From Sphingomonas_R arantia (GTDB lineage Bacteria; Pseudomonadota; Alphaproteobacteria; Sphingomonadales; Sphingomonadaceae): DNA of 64,000 bases. A program made the position numbers and the translations under genes. The notes under the pieces were generated by a model, which was given only the letters and a program-made list of their open reading frames with translations, was not told the DNA's origin and ran no database searches. The DNA is taken from the NCBI RefSeq assembly GCF_042682045.1, contig NZ_JBHUGS010000001.1, forward strand, positions 124,001-188,000, read 5' to 3'. Positions 38,143 to 45,332 of the stretch are shown piece by piece. The stretch's first letter is position 1; each line of letters starts with the position of its first letter.

Positions 38143-38838
38143 ATGACCATTCGATCGTCCATCGTTGCCGCCGCCGCCGCCGGGATCATCGCGGTGGGCA
38201 TGCTGAGCACCGTGTCCGCCGCATCCGCCGAAGTCGCGGTGCGGACGCCCGTGCCGGCGGTCGATCCGGCGGTGCCTGCGAGGATGCAGACCGCGGTCTT
38301 TGCCGGCGGATGCTTCTGGGGCGTGCAGGGCGTGTACCAGCGGGTGAAGGGCGTGTCGTCGGCGGTGTCGGGCTATGCCAATGGCGCGCGCAACACCGCG
38401 AACTACGACGCCGTGTCGGGCGGCGACACGGGCCATGCCGAGGCGGTGCGCGTGACCTACGATCCGCGCGTCGTGAGCTACGGCAAGCTGTTGCAGGTCT
38501 ATTTCTCGGTCGTGGCCGACCCGACGCGGTTGAACGCGCAGGGGCCGGACCATGGGACGCAGTACCGCTCCGCACTGATGCCGACGACGCCGGCGCAGGC
38601 GCAGGTCGCGCGTGCCTATATCGCGCAATTGAGCAAGTCGGGCGTGTGGAAGCGGCCGATCGTCACGCGGATCGAGCCGATGAAGGGCTTCTATCCGGCG
38701 GAGGCGTATCACCAGAACTACCTCGTCAATAATCCCTACTCGCCGTACATTCGGGTCAACGACCTGCCCAAGGTGAAGGCGTTGCAGAGCTTCTACCCGG
38801 CGCTGACCCGGCCGCAGCCCGTGCTGGTCCGCGGGTGA
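38143..38838 (+). CDS. msrA: Exported peptide methionine sulfoxide reductase MsrA
   Basis: A 231-residue protein with an N-terminal signal peptide (IRSSIVAAAAAGIIAVGMLS, cleavage near residue 29), so a periplasmic location is likely. The catalytic motif GGCFWGVQ has Cys57. YANGARNTANYDAVSGGDTGHAEAV (landmarks NY, TGHAE), DPTRLNAQGPDHGTQYRS and FYPAEAYHQNY complete the family pattern. Cys57 is the only cysteine in the whole protein, so the usual resolving cysteines are absent. It repairs S-oxidised methionines in envelope proteins. The next gene's upstream in-frame GTG overlaps the msrA stop. Confidence 0.94.
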   Translation: MTIRSSIVAAAAAGIIAVGMLSTVSAASAEVAVRTPVPAVDPAVPARMQTAVFAGGCFWGVQGVYQRVKGVSSAVSGYANGARNTANYDAVSGGDTGHAEAVRVTYDPRVVSYGKLLQVYFSVVADPTRLNAQGPDHGTQYRSALMPTTPAQAQVARAYIAQLSKSGVWKRPIVTRIEPMKGFYPAEAYHQNYLVNNPYSPYIRVNDLPKVKALQSFYPALTRPQPVLVRG

Positions 38839-38894
38839 CCCGGTTCGGTCGGGCGCCGCTTGGCGGAACGGGTCCGACCGCCCATCTTGAGGGC

Positions 38895-39686
38895 ATGCAC
38901 GAAGATCTCCTCCACCTCGGCCTCGTCGACGACGATGCCATCGCGCTCGACCTGGCGGCGCTCGACCTGGCCGCGCTCGATCATCCGGGGGTCGACCTGG
39001 ATCCCGCGATCGACCTGCTCGCGGCGATCGCCGACGGCGTCCGCGCCGGTGCCAGCGAGGCGGTCGATGCCGACGCGCGGGCTGCCGTGCTGGCCGAGGT
39101 CATTGCCGGCACGTTCGGGTTCGTCGGGGACCGCGAAGCGTATGACGATCCCGCCAATGCCGACCTGATCCAGGTGATGGCGCGGCGCCGAGGGCTGCCG
39201 GTCAGCCTGTCGATTATTTATGTCGCCACCGCACGGCGGCTGGGCTGGACGGCGGATGCGCTCGATATTCCGGGGCATGTGCTGGTGCGGATCGGGGGCG
39301 ACGGCGCGTCGGTGTTGATCGATCCGTTCCGCGGCGGGATGGTCGTGGGTGTCACGGCGCTGATGGCGTTGCTCGGCCCCAATGCCGGCGCGACGATCGG
39401 GCCGATGTCGAACCGGTCGGTGCTGGTGCGGTTGTTGCTGAACCAGGCGATGCGGGCGGAGCAGGCCGGACAGAACGGCCGGGCGCTGACCCTGTTCGAG
39501 CGGATGACCACGATCGCGCCGGGGGCGGGCCATGCTTGGTGGGAGCGGGCGCGGCTGGAACTGGCCGGGGGGCGGGTGACCGCGGCGCGGGCGAGCCTGA
39601 GCGCCATGCTGGAAATGACGCGCGAACCGGTGCGGCGTGCGCAGATCGGCGATGCGCTGGCGGCACTGGCCGGGGCGGACGGCTAG
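38895..39686 (+). CDS. SirB1 family transglutaminase-like/TPR protein
   Basis: A 263-residue protein starting MHEDLLHLGLVDDDAIALD. The central region FGFVGDREAYDDPANADLIQVMARRRGLPVSLSIIY, of which the key parts are YDDP-N and RRGLPVSLS, is the SirB1/DUF1460-like transglutaminase-like pattern. GWTADALDIPGHVLVRI and LIDPFRGG follow. The C-terminal 80 residues are TPR-like (ALTLFERMTTIAPGAGHAWW). An in-frame GTG at 38835 overlapping the msrA stop is a possible alternative start. The biochemical role of SirB1 proteins is unclear. It lies between msrA and infC on the same strand. Confidence 0.82.
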   Translation: MHEDLLHLGLVDDDAIALDLAALDLAALDHPGVDLDPAIDLLAAIADGVRAGASEAVDADARAAVLAEVIAGTFGFVGDREAYDDPANADLIQVMARRRGLPVSLSIIYVATARRLGWTADALDIPGHVLVRIGGDGASVLIDPFRGGMVVGVTALMALLGPNAGATIGPMSNRSVLVRLLLNQAMRAEQAGQNGRALTLFERMTTIAPGAGHAWWERARLELAGGRVTAARASLSAMLEMTREPVRRAQIGDALAALAGADG

Positions 39687-39778
39687 CAATCGGTTGCGAT
39701 CGACGCTTCTCTTGGTCGGGCACCCTTTCGCAAAGGCACGAAATCGCCTATATCAGCGGGATAGACGAACGGTCCGAC

Positions 39779-39794
39779 AGGAGAAACGACCATA
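39779..39794 (+). promoter_or_regulatory. Ribosome-binding site placing infC initiation at an AUA codon
   Basis: AGGAG at 39779-39783 is followed after 8 bases by ATA at 39792, in frame with infC. The first in-frame ATG, at 39801, is 17 bases from the AGGAG, too far for normal initiation. Non-AUG starts (AUU in Escherichia coli) are how infC is autoregulated by IF-3. Confidence 0.72.
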
Positions 39795-40343
39795 CCCCCG
39801 ATGATGCCCCGCCGCGGTTTCGCGCCGACGCCTTCCCCGCTGAACGGCCCCCGTTTCAACGAATTCATCCAGAGCCAGAAGGTGCGGGTGATCGATGAGA
39901 ACGGTGAGAATCTGGGTGTGATGTTCACGCGCGAAGCGATGGAGCAGGCGCGCGAAGTGGGGCTCGACCTGGTCGAGGTGTCGCCCAACGCCGATCCGCC
40001 CGTCGCCAAGTTCCTGGACGTCGGCAAGTTCAAGTACGAGACGCAGAAGAAGGCCAACCTCGCCCGTAAGAGCCAGAAGACGCAGGAGATCAAGGAGATC
40101 AAGATGCGTCCGAACATCGACGATCATGATTATGATACGAAGATGAAGAAGCTCAACGAGTTCATCGACGAGGGCGACAAGGTCAAGGTGACGCTGCGGT
40201 TCCGCGGGCGCGAGTTGGCGCACGGCCAGCTGGGCATGAACCTGCTCCGCCGCGTGCAGGACGATGTGGTCGAGACCGCGAAGGTCGAGCAGCATCCCCG
40301 CATGGAAGGCCGCCAGATGCTGATGGTGCTGTCGCCCAAGTAA
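39792..40343 (+). CDS. infC: Translation initiation factor IF-3
   Basis: With the AUA start proposed here the product is 183 residues; the ATG at 39801 would give 180. The N-terminal domain has FNEFIQSQKVRVIDENGENL and EAMEQAREVGLDLVEVSP. A lysine-rich linker (KYETQKKANLARKSQKTQEI) leads to the C-terminal domain with KMRPNIDDHDYDTKM, DKVKVTLRFRGRELAH and a final GRQMLMVLSPK. IF-3 binds the 30S subunit and rejects non-AUG initiation. An intrinsic terminator follows. rpmI and rplT, often next to infC, are not adjacent here, as in other alphaproteobacteria. Confidence 0.95.
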   Translation: MPPMMPRRGFAPTPSPLNGPRFNEFIQSQKVRVIDENGENLGVMFTREAMEQAREVGLDLVEVSPNADPPVAKFLDVGKFKYETQKKANLARKSQKTQEIKEIKMRPNIDDHDYDTKMKKLNEFIDEGDKVKVTLRFRGRELAHGQLGMNLLRRVQDDVVETAKVEQHPRMEGRQMLMVLSPK

Positions 40344-40372
40344 CGCGACTCGTATCATTTCGGATCGGTCGA

Positions 40373-40406
40373 GGCCGTCCGCCCCAAGCCGGGGCGGGCG
40401 GCCTTT
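40373..40406 (+). terminator. Rho-independent terminator after infC
   Basis: A 13-bp stem (40373-40385 and 40391-40403, one G-U pair, 5-base loop AAGCC) is followed by TTTCT. It begins 30 bases after the infC stop and separates it from the TonB-dependent receptor gene. The remaining 220 bases before the receptor are AT-rich and probably hold its promoter. Confidence 0.85.
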
Positions 40407-40625
40407 CTGCATCTGCGTTGCCGATGCCGCAGCCATGACGCGACGTCAGGGCGCCGGCGCGCCGGTCGTCATGCTGCAATCGCGAAGGTCGGCAAAGACT
40501 TTCGTCTGTTGCTAACATGACGCAAAACTGCCTTTTTGTTAGAATTACCACGGTTTCGGCTGGCGCCGCTTTACAGATCGCTTTACGTTCACGGCAACAC
40601 ATAACAAAAAAGTGTTCGGGAGAAG

Positions 40626-43514
40626 ATGATGCGTAAAGCCCTGTGGCTGCTGTCCACCTGTATCGTCACGATTTCTGCCCCAGCGATGGCGCAGGACAAT
40701 AGTGGCACTCTACCAGCCAGCCCTGCCAATACTACCAGACCCGCGGGAACCGGTACCGAAGCCGGCGCGGTCCAGTCGGGTGGCACCGCCGGGGCGATCG
40801 TTCCGGCCGACCCGGCATCGCCCGCCGCCGCCGGCGTGAACGACCCGAACAGCCCGAACTACGATCCGAGCACGATCGTGATCACCGCCACCCGCCGCGC
40901 GAGCCCGCTGTCCGACGTGCCGATCGCGGTGACCGCGGTGACCGCCGCATCGTTGCAGAACAGCGGCGCCACCGACATCCGCCAGCTGAACCAGCTCGCA
41001 CCGTCGCTGCTCGTATCGTCCACCGGCAGCGAGGCGAACGGGTCCGCCCGCATCCGCGGCATCGGCACGGTCGGCGATAATCCGGGCCTCGAAAGCTCGG
41101 TCGCGGTATTCATCGACGGCGTGTATCGCAGCCGCACCGGTTCCGGCCTGAACGAACTGGGCGAGATCGAGCGGGTCGAGGTGCTGCGCGGTCCGCAGGG
41201 CACGCTGTTCGGGCGCAATGCGTCGGCCGGCCTGATCAACATCGTGTCGAAGAAGCCGTCCTTCACCTCGGAAGGCTATGCCGAGGCGACGTACGGCAAT
41301 TATGATTTCCTGCGCCTGTCGGGCGGTATCAGCGGCCCGATCGGCAAGAGCGGCCTCGCGTACCGGCTGGATGGGATCTACGTGAAGCGCGACGGCTTCT
41401 ACAAGAATGCGACGCAGGGTGGCGACAGCGAGTCGCGGATCAACGACCGCAACCGCTACTTCGTGCGCGGGCAGCTGCTGTACGAACCCTCGGACGATTT
41501 CTCGGTCCGGCTGATCGGCGATTATTCGCGGCGCAACGAAAGCTGCTGCGGCGCGGTGTTCGTCGCGACGCGCGAGAGCGTCGATCCGACCGCGAACCCG
41601 GCGTCTGCGACGGGCGGCGTGAACACGGACGGCGCGACCGCGGAGTCGGCGACGAACCGGATCGTCGACATCCTGAACAACCCGTATTTCAATGCCAACA
41701 TCCCGACGCAGGCGAACCTCGACCCGTATAACCGCCGCGTCGCGCTGACGCCCGGGCGGACGTTCAAGAACCTGACGACCGACTGGGGCGGGTCAGCGCA
41801 GTTCGACTGGGATCTCGGCCCCGGCACGCTGACGTCGATCACGGCATACCGCGAGTACAAGGCCGGCGGCGCGGCGGACGTCGACTATAACGCGGCGGAC
41901 CTCGTGTATCGCGGTGACGACACGGACAATTACCGGCGGTTCAAGACGTTCAGCCAGGAAGCGCGCTTCCAGGGTTCGGCGTTCAACGGCGTGCTCGATT
42001 TCCTGGTCGGCGGTTACTACTCGAACGAGAAGCTGCGGCTGGTCGACAACATCAAGTTCGGCACGCAGTACGGCCAGTTTGCGGCATGCCGCATCGTGGC
42101 GACGATCAGCCCGGTGGCCGCGTTGCGCGCGCCTGGATCGCCGGGCTGCCTGAGTGCGGCGGGCCGTGCGACGTTGACCGCCGGGTTCGGGGCGGCGGCG
42201 CCGCTGCTGCTGCGTGGGATCGATAATCTCGGCACGATCAGCGACAAGGGCGACAACCGCGCGGTCTACAACCAGCGCAGCGAGAATTACGCGTTCTTCA
42301 CGCACAACATCATCAACATCACCGATACGCTGAGCGTCACGCTCGGCGCGCGCTACACCAACGAGACGAAGAAGTTCGACGCGAATTTCGACAACAACAA
42401 CACGATCTGCCCGACGCAGCAGGCGTTGCTCGGGCCGTTGCTCGCCAACCCCGCGCTGGGGGCGATCGCCGGCGGGATCGTGACGCTGAGCTGCCAGGGC
42501 AACAGCAGCCCGGCACTGAACGCGCTGAACCTGAACAGCACGCGGAAGGAGGATGAGTTCACCGGCACCGGTGTGTTGTCTTGGAAGCCGACCGCGCGGG
42601 TGCTGACCTACGCATCCTATTCCAAGGGGTACAAGGCGGGCGGGTTCAACCTCGACCGCTCGGCGCTGGGCGGGGCGAACGGCGTGTTCAGCCCGCGCAC
42701 CAATGCCGATGCGGACGGTTTGCAGTTCGAGCCCGAAAAGGTCGACGCCTATGAAATCGGCGCGAAGTACAGCAGCCGGCACTTCAACCTGAATGTCGCG
42801 GCGTTCCGGCAGGAGTTCAAGACGTTCCAGCTGAACACGTTCAACGGATCGATCTTCATCGTGCAGAACATTGCGGCCTGCAAGACGAGCCTGAACGGCG
42901 GCGATACCGACAATAGCCGGGCGACCGGCACCTGCACCGGCGGCACCAAGGCCGGCGTGATCTCGCAGGGTGTCGAGGTCGAAGCCGCACTGTTCCCGGT
43001 GCGCGATTTCCAGGTTTCGGCGGGCTACACCTATGCCGACACGCATTACCGGCGGAACCTGGTCGGCAGTTCGAGCGGCGTCGCGCTGGACCCCGCACTG
43101 TTCCTGCTGTCGGGCCGGCAGATGTCCAACTCGCCGAAGAACGTCGTGACCGTCTCGGCCACCTGGACGCCCGAACTGACGAGCAGCGGCATCCACGGGC
43201 TGGTCTATGCCGACACGCGCATGACGTCGGCGTACAACACCGGGTCCGACCTGTTCCCGGAAAAGGCGCAGGAAGGGTTCGCGGTCGTCAATACGCGTAT
43301 CGGCCTGCGCGGACCGGCGAACGCCTGGGCGCTGGAGCTGTGGGGCCAGAACATCTTCGACAAGCAGTATCAGCAGGTGGCGTTCAACGCGCCATTCCAG
43401 GGTGCCAACAGCGTCGCACAGACGCAGGCGTTCGGCGTGACGGCGAACCAGCTGTTCGCAAGCTACCTGGCCGAGCCGCGGACCTTCGGCGTGACGGCGC
43501 GCACGAAGTTCTGA
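40626..43514 (+). CDS. TonB-dependent outer membrane receptor
   Basis: A 962-residue outer-membrane transporter. A signal peptide ends at AMA-Q (about residue 22). An unusual 50-residue Ala/Pro/Gly-rich linker precedes the plug domain (about 75-210): IVITATRRASPLSDVPIAVT, SARIRGIGTVG, VAVFIDGVYRSR and VLRGPQGTLFGRNASAG. The rest is a 22-strand barrel ending in the aromatic-terminated LAEPRTFGVTARTKF. It imports a large ligand using TonB energy. The plug motifs match the broad sphingomonad/caulobacter receptor group that takes up plant-derived or polycyclic compounds and siderophores; the ligand cannot be read here. No partner regulator or transporter is adjacent. Confidence 0.95.
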   Translation: MMRKALWLLSTCIVTISAPAMAQDNSGTLPASPANTTRPAGTGTEAGAVQSGGTAGAIVPADPASPAAAGVNDPNSPNYDPSTIVITATRRASPLSDVPIAVTAVTAASLQNSGATDIRQLNQLAPSLLVSSTGSEANGSARIRGIGTVGDNPGLESSVAVFIDGVYRSRTGSGLNELGEIERVEVLRGPQGTLFGRNASAGLINIVSKKPSFTSEGYAEATYGNYDFLRLSGGISGPIGKSGLAYRLDGIYVKRDGFYKNATQGGDSESRINDRNRYFVRGQLLYEPSDDFSVRLIGDYSRRNESCCGAVFVATRESVDPTANPASATGGVNTDGATAESATNRIVDILNNPYFNANIPTQANLDPYNRRVALTPGRTFKNLTTDWGGSAQFDWDLGPGTLTSITAYREYKAGGAADVDYNAADLVYRGDDTDNYRRFKTFSQEARFQGSAFNGVLDFLVGGYYSNEKLRLVDNIKFGTQYGQFAACRIVATISPVAALRAPGSPGCLSAAGRATLTAGFGAAAPLLLRGIDNLGTISDKGDNRAVYNQRSENYAFFTHNIINITDTLSVTLGARYTNETKKFDANFDNNNTICPTQQALLGPLLANPALGAIAGGIVTLSCQGNSSPALNALNLNSTRKEDEFTGTGVLSWKPTARVLTYASYSKGYKAGGFNLDRSALGGANGVFSPRTNADADGLQFEPEKVDAYEIGAKYSSRHFNLNVAAFRQEFKTFQLNTFNGSIFIVQNIAACKTSLNGGDTDNSRATGTCTGGTKAGVISQGVEVEAALFPVRDFQVSAGYTYADTHYRRNLVGSSSGVALDPALFLLSGRQMSNSPKNVVTVSATWTPELTSSGIHGLVYADTRMTSAYNTGSDLFPEKAQEGFAVVNTRIGLRGPANAWALELWGQNIFDKQYQQVAFNAPFQGANSVAQTQAFGVTANQLFASYLAEPRTFGVTARTKF

Positions 43515-43517
43515 TGG

Positions 43518-43550
43518 CCGTGCGGGAGGGGTGGTTCCTCTCCCGCACGG
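43518..43550 (+). terminator. Intrinsic terminator-like hairpin after the TonB receptor
   Basis: Arms 43518-43531 and 43537-43550 form a 14-bp stem (CCGTGCGGGAG paired with its complement, one G-U) with loop TGGTT. ATCTTT follows, a weak U-tract. It starts four bases after the receptor stop. Confidence 0.7.
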
Positions 43551-43641
43551 ATCTTTACGGATGTCATGTCGCGCGGGGCGGGGTCATTCCTGCCCCGTTT
43601 GCGTGTCTGGACCGGGCAGGCGGCAACAGCGGGCCGATGCC

Positions 43642-44085
43642 TCAGCTGGCGTAGCATTTGTCCATGTAGGCGATCCGGACGACGCCGGTGCGGTGCGTGG
43701 CGTCGGCGAGGAAGTTCTCCATCGACGTCTTGAGCAGGCGGAGCTCGTCGCGCGACAGCCAGCCCTGGATGCGGCCCTGCTGTACGGCCCAGCAATCGGC
43801 GGCGGCTTCGTTCGGGCCGAAGATCTGGTGCGCGCATTCGTGGGTGTACCAGAAGAGCTGTTGCGCGCGGGGCAGATCGAACACGCGCGGGTGCAGGTAG
43901 ATGCGGCCGCGGGCGGCGGCGGCGATGTCGTCGATCGGCTGGATCATGGTGTCGACCGGGCCGCAGGTGGCGCGATAGCCCGCGAGCAGCAACGCGCCCG
44001 GCAGGATGATGAGTTGTGCTGCGGCAGGCCGGGGGATGAACAACAGGCCGGACGCTGCGACGCAAGTCAGGACATGCTTCAGCAC
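43642..44085 (-). CDS. Small exported protein with HExxH motif
   Basis: A 147-residue protein with a signal peptide (HVLTCVAASGLLFIPRPAAA). The motif YTHECAHQIFG (near residue 80) is a canonical HExxH zinc site, and GPNEAAADCWAVQQG about ten residues later could give a third ligand (Glu or Asp), as in gluzincin-like or minimal metallopeptidases. Four cysteines lie in the mature part. I chose the GTG at 44085; the frame is open further upstream but that part has no signal peptide or motif, and no strong ribosome-binding site decides it. It converges with the TonB receptor. Peptidase activity is inferred. Confidence 0.65.
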   Translation of the reverse strand: MLKHVLTCVAASGLLFIPRPAAAQLIILPGALLLAGYRATCGPVDTMIQPIDDIAAAARGRIYLHPRVFDLPRAQQLFWYTHECAHQIFGPNEAAADCWAVQQGRIQGWLSRDELRLLKTSMENFLADATHRTGVVRIAYMDKCYAS

Positions 44086-44617
44086 GGTGAAACCGGAGGC
44101 CAGGCGGATACAGGCGGATGCTCTGACCGTATCGTGCGGTAGGCATTGTCGTGACGGGGGTGGCGCGATGCCCGGCGCGTCCGACGGGGTGTCGTTAGCG
44201 CGCCGCACCAGCCGCAACGTACGCGCGACTGCGGAGCGTGGCGCTTTCGCGGCGCCATGTCCGTCGGGGCCGAAACGGCGCAGTGGGTTACGGACATCAA
44301 GCATTACGCGACTTTCGCATCCGATCAGCGGCGCGTTTGAGGCAGGATGCTTCAAACACGCTGAGCGAATTTATGGGCGTCCTTATAACGTATATTAAGT
44401 TATTAGGGTACGACCTGAATCAAATAAAGTTACAGTTAACCACGAACTGAACTGCACTAATTACACGTATTCGATCACTCGACGGTGAGAATCAGGTATA
44501 ATGCCTGATACTACCCCGACTGGTTAAGAATCGGGTGGTATTACCATTTGGTGGTTAGTCTCAGAGAGGTGAATGACTGCTGACCAGTCGCTTGGTTGTC
44601 CGCATTGCGAACTCTGA
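44086..44617. other. 532-base non-coding region, strongly AT-rich in its second half
   Basis: The first 290 bases are ordinary GC-rich sequence. From about 44380 to 44610 the composition drops sharply (stretches such as CGTATATTAAGTTATTAGGG). Two adjacent hairpins occur: 44492-44508 (TCAGG/CCTGA) and 44509-44540 (ten pairs with one bulge, 11-base loop). A 70-codon plus-strand frame here looks spurious. The region lies downstream of the L,D-transpeptidase stop. It may hold transcript-end signals or be the edge of an acquired segment. Confidence 0.5.
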
Positions 44618-45331
44618 TCATTTCGAAGCCAGCCTGAGTTCGGGAATCGCGAAGACGGTCCGGAGCGGTTTCGTCTCGGGCAGGATGTAGACGATGCCGA
44701 CGGTGCCGGTGAACAGCGGCCTCACGACGTCGTTGTAGAACTGGGGCGGCACGTTGACGCAGCCGAACGAGATGCGGTTGTCGGCAACGGACTCGGAAGC
44801 CAGTCGGTCCGCGCGACGATCGACGCGGCGGCCGACGATGACGCGGTGCATCGAAAGCGCGCTATCATAGTCGATCCAGAGAATGTCCTGTTCCAGATCG
44901 TGGCCGATCGCGGCCTGGAACCGGCCCGCGGGGGTCGTGCGCTCGGCCGGCGTGATCGTCGCGAGCTTGCGCTGGCCGATGCCGGGAACGCTGTCGTCAC
45001 CGCGTGCCATGCCGAGCAAGGCGGGGGCCGCACCGCGCAACGTGCCGGCCGCGTCGAACGCCAGGACACGGGCATTCGCCTTGTCGATGATGATGAACGG
45101 CAAGGCGCGGTTGTCGCCCGATGTCGTCGCCCAATGCCAGGTATCGCGCGCGTCGCGGGACAGGATCTCGCCGTGAAGCGCGGCCGCCGATGCGACCGGA
45201 GTCGGCGACGCGGCGACGGCCGGCAACGGAAACAGCGTCGCCAGGCCGAGCGCCGTCGCGGTCAACCGCACCGCGCGACGCCGCCAGCGGTGGCTTGCCT
45301 TGTCGCACGGTGGGTTGACGGTGCGCGACAT
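44618..45331 (-). CDS. L,D-transpeptidase (YkuD-like), exported
   Basis: A 237-residue protein. A twin-arginine-containing, basic N-terminus (HRWRRRAVRLTATALGLATL) forms a signal peptide ending near AVAA (residue 41). The catalytic domain contains TTPAGRFQAAIGHD, DSALSMHRVIVG and RISFGCVNVPPQFYNDVV with the nucleophile Cys191 in the SxGCxN variant of the SxGCxR motif. Such enzymes cross-link peptidoglycan at meso-diaminopimelate or attach proteins to it. The ATG is one base after the tpsA stop (TGATATG), so translation is almost certainly coupled to the exoprotein. The exact substrate is unknown; an active-site His is in the SMHRV segment. Confidence 0.85.
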   Translation of the reverse strand: MSRTVNPPCDKASHRWRRRAVRLTATALGLATLFPLPAVAASPTPVASAAALHGEILSRDARDTWHWATTSGDNRALPFIIIDKANARVLAFDAAGTLRGAAPALLGMARGDDSVPGIGQRKLATITPAERTTPAGRFQAAIGHDLEQDILWIDYDSALSMHRVIVGRRVDRRADRLASESVADNRISFGCVNVPPQFYNDVVRPLFTGTVGIVYILPETKPLRTVFAIPELRLASK

Positions 45332-45332
45332 A

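Noticed and set aside
40626..43514. Assigning a siderophore or vitamin B12 ligand to the TonB receptor
   Set aside because: No regulator, transporter or biosynthesis genes are adjacent, and the plug motifs are generic.
44238..44450. A 70-codon plus-strand frame in the AT-rich spacer
   Set aside because: No ribosome-binding site, motif or signal; it crosses the change in base composition.
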